A stretch of DNA of 64,000 bases, taken from Penium margaritaceum (lineage: Eukaryota > Streptophyta > Zygnematophyceae > Desmidiales > Peniaceae). Both the position numbers and the translations under genes were made by a program. The notes beneath the pieces were generated by a model, which worked only from the letters and a program-made list of their open reading frames with translations, searched no databases and was not told the DNA's origin. The stretch is from assembly GCA_023375785.1 (NCBI GenBank), contig SZWC01001503.1:18578-82577 (forward strand), read 5' to 3'. Of this stretch, positions 52,406 to 64,000 are shown in pieces (position 1 is the stretch's first letter; the number at the start of each line of letters is the position of its first letter).

Positions 52406-52822
52406 GAAAAACTGGCGAGCACGTCAAGTGCCTTTTTTGTTTGATGCTTGGAATCTTCGAAGTGTCACCCGCTTTTGTGTTAGGAAACTGTCGGTCTTCC
52501 CCTTTTTGATGAACAAAAAAACATTGAAGAAAAATGATTGAGAACTTCTCAATTCATTTAGGAGTTAAGAATAAGCTTCATTTTTTACAATGGTCAACCC
52601 ATGGCCAGCAAGGCCAAACCTCGAGTCCAGCCGAGGAAGTCATCCTTGCCTCTAGTGCTAGTAGCACTTAGAGATTCGAAAACTTTGAAGCTAAGTTTGA
52701 GCTTCAAACTGGTTTTTACGGCGACCAAAGTGGATACCAAAGAGAGGATTTGCCCTCGTCTTTGTGTGGATCCAGGCGGGTTCAAAACAAAGAGTGTTTT
52801 GGAGACAAAAGGAAACATTGGT

Positions 52823-52890
52823 TATCCCGGGGTTTGAACCATTGACGTTTTGACTCGCGACAAATCGTTCCTTAATTGCGCTACTTGCGC
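52823..52890 (-). other. tRNA-like A box/B box relic
   Basis: On minus, TAGCGCAATTAAGG (52883-52870) resembles an A box and GGTTCAAACC (52840-52831) a B box. They are 43 bases apart, as in tRNA genes. Acceptor, D and T stems do not pair, so it is a relic, possibly the head of a SINE. Confidence 0.35.
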
Positions 52891-52949
52891 ATGTTGCAAA
52901 ATGTCAGTTGCTTTCTTATGTATTGTAAAGAATTTCCGCGGGGCCATCC

Positions 52950-53760
52950 CGCCACCAGAGAGGGGAGGAGGAGGAAGCTTCCTCTCCTCCTTCCTTCTTG
53001 GGCCGTGGGCCCACGTGAGAGGAGGAAGGGGGAGTTCGTCCTGTTGCCTCCCCCTTGAACTTTCGGCCTCCTCATGGGGGGGGATGAAGATAGGAATGAG
53101 ATCGTCTCCTCTCCTCCCTCTTCTTGAGGGGAGAGAGGAGAGATTGCCCCCTCTCCCCCCCCCTTGGGTAGCCGGCCGGTGTCAAATGGGGGAGGGGATC
53201 ACACACTCTCCCCCCACCTTGTCATCAACGCACCGTTGGTGCCATGACCAAGCAGAGAGGGAGAGGGGGCTTGCCCCCCTCCTCCCCCTTGGTGCCGTTG
53301 GCACAGGTACAAGGGGTAAAGGGGGGGGGGAGGCTTGCCCCTCTCCTCCCCCTTGGCGTCGTCGACGGCGTGGAGGAGGGGGAGAGGGTGGGGGGGGGCT
53401 CGCCCTACTCCTCCCCCTTGGCACCATCGGTGCAATGGGCAAGGGGAGAGGGGGCGGCTTGCCCGTCTCCTCCCCGTCGGCATCGTTGGTGCCATGGGAG
53501 AGGGGGAAAGTTGTGGAGTTGTCCCACCCCTCCCCCTTGGTGTTGTACCGCCCATGGATGAGTGGGAGCGGGGGGGCCTGTCCCTCTCCTCCCCTTTGGC
53601 ATGTTTGGCACCATGAACAAATGAAAGGGAGAGGGGGGGCGGGCCCCTCCCCCCCCCCCTTCAGCACTGTTGGCGCCAAGTACGGGGAGGGGGAGGAGTA
53701 GGAGGTTTGCCGCTCTCCTCTGCGGTGGTACCCTGACAAGGGGGGCAAGGTGGGTTAGGG
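52950..53760. repeat. Polypurine/polypyrimidine minisatellite
   Basis: About ten irregular units of roughly 60 bases alternate CTCCTCCCCCTTGG with GGGGGAGAGGGGG-type blocks, so each unit can fold back on itself. Open frames here (Pro/Gly-rich) follow from the repeat. Confidence 0.8.
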
Positions 53761-54361
53761 AGAGACACTCCCCTCCCCTCCCTTCTTGGACTGACTCTCG
53801 GCTCTTGGATGAGCTCTCCGACGAGCTCCGTCGGACCTCCAATGTTGCCGGTCTAGCGACGTTTGGTGACTCCACTTGCCTCTTTCATCAATGTTCTTTT
53901 AATTTTTCACTCAAGCTATCGGCTCGATATCTTTGCACTTTCTCACCTTGTAATGGAGTTACCTCTGCCGATCGGGCGTTGTTTGAATGACCGGTCCAAA
54001 CATTTATCCCTTTCTTGTAGAGTGGATCATCGGCTGACGCCGTCTGTCGTTGTTGAATTTCGAAGCCTGAATGTTTTCGACACTCAGAATTTCTTTTTTT
54101 GAGGAAGCTCTGGCTCTGATGCTCGTGCAACAGTAGTGGCCAATTTGGAATGAATTCTTGAACCCAAAACATAGGCCCTAAAAAAGTGTAGTCCAAGGAG
54201 AAGGGCGAATGGTGGCCTCAGCCGCTTTGGTTGAGACGAATCGTGCCACCAATGGACAGGGTTGTCATAGGGCATGGACGTTAAACAGTAATCCTAAGCC
54301 TAATCGTTCCACGTGGCATTGCCACACTGGAACAGACTCTAGCGGCTAACTAGAGGGGAGG

Positions 54362-54401
54362 AGGAGTGATGCGATGGATTTTCCATCGCAACACTCCTTT
54401 C
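54362..54401. other. Hairpin
   Basis: AGGAGTGATGCGATGGA, a short T-rich loop, then TCCATCGCAACACTCCT. The arms pair with one mismatch. No associated gene. Confidence 0.7.
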
Positions 54402-55039
54402 ACCTATAATTCGTTCACCAATATTTTCTAGGCTAGAGTTGAACTAGACTCTAGCCCATTATGTTTTTTCGAGCTTTGGCTGCCCAAAACCTGAGCCTCG
54501 AGTAGCCAAAGTACCCGATGAATATTTAAGGATCATTTTGAACCCTGAAAATGGCTCGTACCCTACACAATGTATGAGTTGCTCTCACCATGCCAAAGTA
54601 GATCCCGGATTATCAGAGCAAAGTCCCTCCTGCTCTCATATAATTGGGTGGTGACAGCTTGCTGGCTTAAGCCTCTTAGCATGCAAGGGAACTAGGAGTA
54701 CACGCTAAAGCCATGGCAATGGCAAGCTCGAGGAGATAGAATCCTTGTATGAATCACGAAGGTAAAATAAGACACAGGAGTGAGGAGTGAGCAAGGTGAT
54801 AACATCAGGTCGATCAGGCCACCCACGTGAAATGCTTGACGTTGGGCCCAGCCGCTGACCTGCACTCAAACAAAACTGATCGGCAGTGCGCCGCCGGTGT
54901 TTCTCACACTGTGGCATAACCGGCAGTGTGGTCCCGCAAGATCAATAACCTGGTTCTCTACACAAACACCCATGTAAGGCATGCACACCACAGCACACAT
55001 AACCACATCGCTCATGAGCGTATGTTGGTGCATGTCTCA

Positions 55040-55250
55040 TAGTATGAGATGTTTTTTCGTTTTCTAAAACAAAGATTAACCATACTATGTTGAAACGAGC
55101 AGTTATGCTCTCAGACACAACTGAAATGAGGTAGCTTGTGCGAGTATTTCACCTTCTCAAGACGCCAGGCATACATGGTGCACCATGTGTGCGCATTGAG
55201 CTTCAAGTCAGTTTAGTCACATGTAGTGACAGTGGGTCATGTGGAAGGAA
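55040..55250 (+). repeat. Dispersed repeat, copy 2
   Basis: Homologous to 2631-2845. It continues uninterrupted where the other copy is cut by an LTR. Confidence 0.6.
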
Positions 55251-56479
55251 TCAAGAGTTCAATTGTGTGTCTTCCAGCCACAACCAATACCACTGTCACT
55301 TATCACGCACTCAGTGTGCGTCAGACGTATTACAAAATTGCTTCATCATAAGGAATAATCTTGAACATTAAAGATCAAACCATTGATATTTAGTTCCTTA
55401 GATGGACTTCGACATACCGCAAACCTAGTTGAAGCGAGGTTTAAGAATCGACCTGGAAGATGAAATCGAAGGCCCCGTTCTGTTCATGGTGAAACCGCAA
55501 GTTCCTTTGGGACCAAACAACCAAAAGAGAAAAGTCTAACATAAAATTTAATTTAAACAGAATCTCAAATGTAAAGTGACAAACTAGTACTAAAAGTTGG
55601 TTTGACTTTTACATAGAAGTGATCATGAGCCCATGACTCAATCGTTCTCAAGGTGAAAACGAAAACATTAAATTGACTTCTGATGAAATATTTAATGAAT
55701 GTTCCATAATGTTCCATCAATGTGTTTTTGAGGAAGTGAACAGTTTGGATGTTGCTAAGGATATTCTCCACAAGAATTGTGAAATAAACGTGTCAATTAT
55801 TACAAGAAATCCCAAAACAAGGTAGTTTTGTGTTCCGGTTGGAATTGCTGCGTGCTCGTCCAAAAATGACAAAGACTATTCACGTGCTGAATCGTTAACT
55901 CAATATGCAAAGTGGTAATGATTGCAAACAAATTTTCTCCCTCGATAGAAAACATTGCAAACCGTTATGGATAAGAGTTGTATACAATTACACACTAAGT
56001 GTCTGATAAGTGCATTTTGTCACACAAATCCATCGCACCGACCCATATACACTTTGCCTTGCATAAGGGGGTCCTAACATCGGGACAAGTACTTCATCGG
56101 ACTTCCAACGGCAATCAGGTTAGTGAAGCGACAGCTCAACAAGCTTAGAGCCGACAGATATTGACGGCCTTCATTCTTTGAGGCAAGAGAAGGACTTGTC
56201 GGCCACTTAGACAGACAGCAATTGAGTTGCGCTCAATGCCCCCCCCCCCCTGACGAGGTCGAATAATTTCTCAAACAAGCGTTAGGTTTGAAGAAAAATA
56301 AACTTCAATACAAGCGTACTGCTCTAACTGGATTTTTAGACTGATGTGGGCATTCTACTAGATAATGTGTTTTAGTCATGATGTAAGGAACAAAAAAAAA
56401 TCTCTTTATGGAAAAATGTGTTGAAAAGACAAAATGGTTAACACAAACATAGAATACTATGTTTAGAGGCAGGGGTTAG

Positions 56480-56850
<371 letters not shown>

Positions 56851-57559
56851 CACTTGTTGTAGAGTGCATGGTGTCTGTGCATGGTGTTCGGACACACTAG
56901 GGGAGTACACTAGTAAGCAAGTGCGTGCTTTTGAAACCATTGGGCATGTATGACACCCGTGGAGTATGAAAATGCAAGTGACCTCTGTTCTCCCTCGCCC
57001 CCACACACATGCATTGCAAGTGACTGATATGAAGAGAAACTCTTAGAGGTAGCGTTATTGTACGCTTGATGGATCCTTGCACTATCGACAGATTTGCTGA
57101 GTGTGAGAATGGTGCATGTTGCTTCTAGTCAAGGTATGTTTCAGAGGCAAGGTGTTGTGATTAGCATAACTTGGTTGACTTCTGTCTGGGAAAAGATGGT
57201 GCAACACCTCGTAGAGTGCATGTAGTTACCTATGCTCATAGTGGATAGCTTTTTTCGTATTCTGAATGTCATCAAGGTTCTTGCATGGTTTGGCTGAGTT
57301 GCTGAGAATAGGGGATCACACGACTTGATTATTTTGATGTGTGAGAATCCACCACTTGCTCATTGCTATTCATTCCAGTTTGATTTGGGGCCCCATGAAA
57401 TGCATTTATGTGGGTGGTTTGCTCATATGATGCGCATCTCCTCAATCATTTGTTACTCGGTTTTGTGACTCTTGTTATTCTGACGCATGTCTCTAAGGTC
57501 ATTTGCTCCATTCCATGGCGTACGTACTCCAGCCTGCCCTCGTGCTTGGTCATGTAGCT

Positions 57560-59850
57560 TAGATGAAGAAGCTGACACTAATTACTAGGATAAGAGAAAG
57601 GAGGTCGAAACCCCCCAAAATTACGGAGGAAGATCTTGCCATTGACCATCGTTGCCGCATCTTGACTTACGTCCATTTTTGTTGGTTCACAAGTTATCTT
57701 CTCCCAGGGTGCATAGCATGAGCAACAACAGTAGTGGTTGCTCCACCCACATTCATGCCACATCAACTATAATCATTACAGCAAAACCAATGGTTGTTAG
57801 CTTGATCTAAGGTGATTTTGCACTCAAACATTTGCTACATCAGCTATGGCCACCACAATGACCCCAACTGTCACCCTCTCAGCCAGAAGTGGATCTATGT
57901 CGGCACATCCGCCATGGCAACCATAGCCATCAAAGTCGTACCTGTTTTCCTATCCTATAGTGGATTTACATTTGAAATTTTGCCATGGAATTTATAGCCA
58001 CCATATCAACAACTGTCGTTGTCAACGTTGTGTAAGGTTCTTTTTTGCTTGTGCATTTTTGTTAATAAGCGTGGCATCTATAGTGGAAGCAGGGTCCACC
58101 TTCACAGTCGACATGTGTTTCTAAACTCACATGTTTCCCGTAAGCCATATCCATCATGGTTTCGGACACTCTCACCACCTACAGTGCACTTGCACCCGCG
58201 AGCTTCTTATAGTAGCCACCTCCATTGCAATAGTGTAGTTGTTAGCGTCCATCCTAAGTTATTGTTGCACTTGTTCAGATAGTACACTAGTCGTTGCCAC
58301 TACAACAGTTTCAACAACTTCCTTGTACTTTAAGGTGCACCTATAACTTTGAGCATGCTTTAACAGCTACTATAATAGGAGTAGCAACTACACATGAAGC
58401 CCGAAGTGCCTCCCCTCATAAAATCGTGCTCTAGCAACAATAGCACCATTAATACTAGTAGCATCAATAAAAGCAACTGTCGTAGTTTGAGGCGTAACTT
58501 GGAAACCGGCCGGATATCGAGCCCATCCCCACGCTTTCCAAAACCTGAAATCAGCTTGACCGCAATGAAGACAAGGTTGCTTATACGAGGAAAAGGTGAA
58601 ACAAGAGCAGTGGTCGCATCTCCATCACCACAATGTCGGCTATCACCCTAGCATGGATTATGACCCGACCTACTCCTCGGGGCCATTTTTTTAATCTCTA
58701 ATCATGCTCCTTCTTCCCCTTATTGACCTAAGTGGCTACCATGCTTTGGTTTTCACTAATTTGATAGATGGTGACAATGAGGGAGGAAGTGATAATGTTG
58801 ATTCACAATCTAGTTGAGAGTTTCACCGTTGTCAGTGTAGTAAGTAAGATTTAATGGTATACCAAAGTCCTCCATCCTGGTTTAAGGAAGGATCTCCAGG
58901 TTTGTAGTGAAAACTCATAAACATGTTGTACTGGTTCATGTGGTTCCCCAACATGATAGTGTTGGGGGTCCAAAGTTGCAAGTTGCCACCAATCCCACAT
59001 TCATTTTGATGCAAATTACATGCTACAATTAGCCACCTACCTAGTGAAACACTCCCTTTAAGAGAGTTGCAAACTTTATACTTCAACGTGCACTTGTGTT
59101 TTTTTTTCATGTAACAAGCATCATCCATATTGAAGTTAAGGACCAACTTTGAGCCAGAACAAGGGTCTGTTCAGCCCCATTGTTTTTCGTATCCACCAAC
59201 GTTGACAGCCATCTTGTGAATAACAATATACAAAATACCTTGTATCCCTCACAATGCTACATGAACTTGACTAGGGTCATGAGTATGGAACAAGATCATG
59301 TAGTCTAGCTAGACTCTCTCTCTATCAGCCCACTCCTCAAACGACACCTTTCAAGAATCAATGCCCACCTTGATCACATGACAGGTAGATGATGGGCACT
59401 AGAGCTACACAATTTGACACTACAATCATGCCATAATGTAAATTATATAGATAAGCACACAAGCCACACTAGTAATGGCAGCTGCCAAAAGGGTAGAGAA
59501 TAGTAGTGCCATTGAGACAAGGAGGAGGATGTGGTGGCTAGTCATCCATGTGAATGAGGCGAATGTGGCCTATGTTGTGGATGTGTGGATGGAGGTAACC
59601 CTTCCATGAAGAGCAGTGGCTGCTTCCAATGCTAGCGATGCAATTGCTTCATCTACTATAGTGACCTTGGTGACTACATTGACTATAGTTGTAACAAGGA
59701 GAACTTAGTCAACAACAATTGTGGTGTCAGTCTTTATGACTCAGTTAGCAGTACTAATGGTAGGTGCACAAGTACCATGACCAGATGCAACAAAGGTGGA
59801 GGCAACAACTTTGATGGAGACCAAGGATTTCCCTAAGAAAGAGACTTTTT
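57560..59850. other. Weakly triplet-patterned AT-rich stretch, no recognised gene
   Basis: Patches such as 58425-58480 (agcaacaatagcacc..actagtagcatcaat) and 59630-59800 have the period-3 look of the copia B and D leaders. No adjacent gag or LTR could be found. Confidence 0.3.
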
Positions 59851-62800
59851 AAGAATACAGATGTGGCAAACTCAGATCCGTATAGATTTTAAGAATCAAG
59901 GTTGCAAAGAGCAGAGGATGGATGCTATTGTGAGAGCTTTTGAAACTACTGCGCCAAAGGAAGCTCACTGAGAGTGACGTGTTAACGGTATATCCACCAC
60001 TACAACCATGGAGATGTTTACTATCACACAAAGTGCCATCAATCACTTTATTTTAACATGAACACATCAAGGTTGTACAGAGTGCATGAATATAGAATTG
60101 CCTTTGAAACCTTTTAGAATAGTTGCTCTATTTTGTGAATATCATCTATGATGTTCTCTTCATGTAAGAGTACCAACGTCGATGACCCTTGGGATGTGAC
60201 CATTGTGGAGCTCTAAAAACTGGTGCAATTTCACACGCAAGGAGGCATATGTGTGTTGATAGATTTGAGTGGTCATATGTCAAAATTTCCTTTTGTTTTT
60301 GTTGCTTGTGATGATGCCTATGGAGGAGCTCAATATGTGCATGATGAGGGAGGGTCGGGATTGACACCACTTCGTGGCTTGATGATTCTTGTTCCCATTT
60401 TATGTCCTTTGATGATCATTAAGCTAAGAGTGAGTGTTTGATGGCATGTTGTTCAGTAATGGAGACAAGTTGAAAGAAGAGAGTGATGAAGATAATTGAC
60501 TTCTATACTACTCGTCATTTGCATCTGAGGAGTATAGAAGCATGTTGTGGAAAATGTCCATTTAAAACTGGTGGCCACTGGTGCCTAAAATGACAAAGGA
60601 CTTCGTGGAGGAAGAGTAGGTGGATCTAGATGTGAATTCAACAATGTAACATGGGTGTATCCATCTTGTTTTGGTTGCTCGTGTCATTAGGGGATTCCAA
60701 AACCAAGAGAAGAGAGGCCAAAGATTTAGCTTGTACTAGGTTAAAAAAATGAGGCAAGGTCATGAGACTTACTGTTGCCATGGCTTGAACTACACCCATT
60801 GTTGATAATTTACTTTGATTGTGGGAGGAGTGGAGGGGTTGTTGAAAAGAAGTGTGAGGGAGACGTGGTTACATAAATGGTGGCCCACGTTATGGCTAGG
60901 TAATGTGATGAAATAAAATAGAAAGAATGTGTGAAGGAGTTGGTGACATAGCACAAGGAAGTTAAGGAGAACGCCACGAATCAAAGACATGATAAAAGAG
61001 CATCATACGAACACACTTCATTATGAAGTGTATGTGGACATGTCATTTGGAGTCCATGAACGTCACACTGATTCTGGTATGGTAAACAATGATTGGGAAA
61101 AATTGAAGAGCGAGAAAAACGCATCATCTTATCTCAAGGGTAGTACTTATACGTTCAGCGTAAGATCATTGTTAAGGGAAACGAGTTGGGATACACATTT
61201 AGTCAACAAACTATCTTGTAAATTCATGTGCACATGGGATAGGTGAAGATTTCAAAGCGTATTGGTCAAGATACAAGTAGAAACCACAACCCTTGTTACA
61301 AGAGTAGTTGAGCCTCTCGCGTTCACGCTTTTGTCTTTGCACAACGTCTTGCTGATTTTCATATGAACATATCTTTCTGATTTTCCCATATTTCTTCGAG
61401 AGTTTTCTTCTATTATTCAGGTTTAGGAATATGTTTAAACCTTTCATAAGGTCTGTTAGAAAAGTGGGGACTTTTTTTTTTGGGTAATGCTAGGGTGACT
61501 TCTTCATGGCGCAAAAAGATGCACCTTGCATATATTCAGAGTCATTGTATTCTGAATCATGTTTAGTTAAACTTCCTTTGATATGTTTAAATCACATGAT
61601 TTATCTTATTGATAAAGATTCACCTTCTTCGTTACTGTTTCATGATTGTTGTCTCACGTACGTCCTTGAGTGTTTTCACACTTGTCATTGAAGTGCATCT
61701 ACGATTAAATCTAGCTCAATCAAGCCTCTACTTTTTCAGGACTTCCAAATGCTGTGATATCTTCATTCTGTCGGCCTCTTCCCATTTCACCTGTTTGACA
61801 TAAGTTTTGCTGGATCGAATGATGGTTTTTCATTACTACTCTGTTAGGGATAGCTTAATTATTGTTGCGAAAGAGATGTGCTTTTATGTTTCACTGGTAT
61901 CCGGATGCTGCTCATTGTTTCTAGTGGGTAACAACCGAATCAGCCCGTCTAGTCGAATGTCCCAATGCATTGCCGTACTTCCTTTTCTCCTATTCGTCAA
62001 CAGACGTCAGCGGACTGCCGGCAGCTGTCAAGAAAATCCTTTAGTTTGATGGACCGTTGTTCAACGGAAGCACATACTATGTTATGACTGCCTCGTTGGC
62101 CGTCTCACTTGTTTGGTGGTTTTGAAGAGAAGCTGTCCATCCAACCTCACCTGAGCCTTTTGCGCACACCGCCATCCGAACGGGACTGAGATGATGGGAT
62201 AACGGTGTTTGTTCCCTCAGGGCCGTCACTGGTTTGATCGAACCGCTGTCCTGGCCATAGGCGCTTTTCCAAAGATGCAAGACGAAATGACGACAAGTAA
62301 TACATCGGATTAGGGCAATGCAATCATAATTTCAGAGGTTCGAACCGGATAACTGTCAGTTGACATTTCGGCTCAACCCGTAAACGTTTGCGGAACCGCG
62401 ATTAACCAGTTCCTGCAAACACTTTCGCACCATCCCAATATTTTGGGTTTGACAAGAGTAGCCACATTAAGCACAGTCTTTGCAACGCCCAGGGCCCGCT
62501 TATGGTGACCTCATTGGCTCTCGAGGTTCGTCCCCACTGAAAGCGTGGTGTAGACTGTGGAGGTTGTCGAATGCTCTAGAAATGATTCGAGTTGACATCA
62601 AAGCAGGTTTCGACGGACCCGATATACGGCAACGATACTTCAGACCCAGGTGGTCGAGTAAACCACCACAAACATTCCACGAATTAATGTCAATCCTTTT
62701 GTCTAGATAGAGTCGAAAGAACCGCACTCATCGCCACCCATTGCAATGAGAGATAATGGAATCGACTAAAAAACAAAAGAACGCTGCTGGACGGCAAGGG

Positions 62801-63200
62801 AAAGCCAGACAGGTTTGAGGCGGCACACCTGATTTTGGTTAACAAACTTCTACTGGTGCGCTAGGTGAATGACGTCGATTTTTTTGCGGTGTTTCCTGAT
62901 CTAACCGAAGTTCATCTGACATGGGAATCAAAGCGCGCTTTCAGACGAAAACAGAACGATTGCTGAGTCAGCTAGGAGCACATCGCGGATGATTCCCGCG
63001 CAGTTGAAGCGCAGCAGCGAGGGTTTCAGAGGATCTGTTTTCTACAATTGTTTAAGAAGAAAAATGTTGAACATCGAATGATATGGAGTTGCTTTGCCTT
63101 GTGGAGACACCGTAGCCGACTAGACAAAACAAAACAAGATATCGAGGTCATCCCGGACACCAGGTTAAAAAAGACCAGTTTCAACCTGCGAATGTAGTTT
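59851..63200. other. No recognised features
   Basis: Short open frames only, the longest being 76-85 codons (for example 62480-62710), without known motifs. Spliced host exons cannot be excluded. Confidence 0.35.
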
Positions 63201-63204
63201 GTTT

Positions 63205-63300
63205 TCATGGTCGAAGAAATGTTACCTCCCAGGCCCCACTACCGAGGGGCCTGGGAGGTGACGAAACTTCACTAAGACCCTCAGCCCCGTAGTGTTATGA
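63205..63300. repeat. Hairpin unit related to the MULE internal repeats
   Basis: A perfect 14-bp stem (63224-63237 with 63246-63259, ACCTCCCAGGCCCC arm, 8-base loop). Stem and left flank resemble the unit at 22500-22545 (ACCTACCGGGCCCCG arm, gaagaaa before it). Confidence 0.65.
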
Positions 63301-64000
63301 TGGGGTCATCGCCAAAAACGCTTTTTACAACAAATTCCGCTGGTATCGCTCGCAAATCTCAGTCGGGTAGCTGAAATAATTATAAAATTTCCTTTGTTTA
63401 TGGTTTCTTTGCATTTTCCGTACATGTTTTTAAGGTTTGTTGAAGATAGTTTCAGTCTCCGAAGTCTGTTCTGCAGGATGAGATGGTCAGAGGTGCCGGT
63501 ATCTTGCACCAGAAATGCTCTGGACGTCGCACAGATAGGAAATCGGATAGCAAGGAATTCTAAAAGTTACAGAGGCACGAATTCGTGAACACCTCAATAA
63601 GGACTTGCATTGATCCGGTGCGGTGAAGAAAGCGGCGGATTGTTCTCCTCAACAAGTGCCAAATGAGAACCCAAACTGTATTGTTGTTATCGGCCCTAGG
63701 CCGACCAAAGTGAGGGGCGTGTACTAGCTTCCTTGTTGCGGAATTGTCTGTCCACGAGGGTAAACCTCAATCAATGGAATCGGACGTGAACTGCAGAGAT
63801 CAACCCGGTCTGTTGCCCCGATTAATCGAATGACAGAAGTACAAGATATCAGCGGCAAACTGCAGAACTAAGATAATTGTATCTATACGGCAGCTCAAAA
63901 ACCATGTTCGTTCGATACACACATCGAAATCCAACCGTGTATATGAAGCACAAAGCCGCCAACACTGGCAATTACACACCCGGTACTTACTACTCCAGCG
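63301..64000. other. No recognised features
   Basis: No open frame above 70 codons, and no repeat or RNA gene seen. Confidence 0.35.

Noticed and set aside
53182-53748. 188-residue Pro-rich protein on minus
   Set aside because: It follows entirely from the purine/pyrimidine minisatellite.
62480-62727. Overlapping frames on both strands as a host gene
   Set aside because: About 76 codons each, no recognised domain, and no splice or promoter evidence that I could defend.

Overview
This is eukaryotic nuclear DNA from a large, repeat-rich genome. Plant-type Ty1/copia elements, a chromodomain-type Ty3/gypsy element, a MuDR/MULE transposase fragment, and primer sites matching plant initiator tRNA-Met all point to the streptophyte lineage (land plant or charophyte green alga). 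That assignment is inference. I see no bacterial operons, CRISPR, rRNA or intact tRNA gene, and no recognisable single-copy host gene.

Positions 1-49,000 are almost entirely nested retroelements. From left to right: a truncated plus-strand copia ('A', 1-2630). A MULE fragment sits in an old LTR (2846-4560). A truncated minus-strand copia ('C', 4570-6950) follows. A minus-strand copia 'B' (6955-21033) is split in its reverse transcriptase by a near-complete copia 'F' (8973-15148, near-identical TSD). A second minus-strand copia 'G' shares the LTR 20195-21033 with B and runs to 47769. G is split by the plus-strand copia 'D' (about 21394-35500) and by a chromovirus (36370-44663, TSD GAAAG). D itself holds a non-autonomous MULE (21841-22957), a minus-strand copia 'E' (27943-33650) and a 340-bp TRIM/SMART-like element (34833-35172). 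A plus-strand copia 'H' (47770-about 49030) interrupts G's gag.

Three copia elements (E, F, H) carry a primer-binding site matching the anticodon arm of initiator tRNA-Met, which implies half-tRNA priming as in Drosophila copia and yeast Ty5. B and the chromovirus carry the usual tRNA 3'-end site. Coding regions are clear by motif but decayed, with stops, frameshifts and lost catalytic residues.

Positions 49,000-64,000 are AT-richer and largely free of recognisable transposons. They hold a 153-bp tandem duplication, a tRNA-like promoter relic, a polypurine/polypyrimidine minisatellite, a long GA microsatellite, hairpins and triplet-patterned stretches. No gene could be supported there.

Both single N bases (2355 and 13206) sit exactly between two near-identical direct copies (275 and 237 bp). 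They are probably unmerged contig overlaps, not biology.
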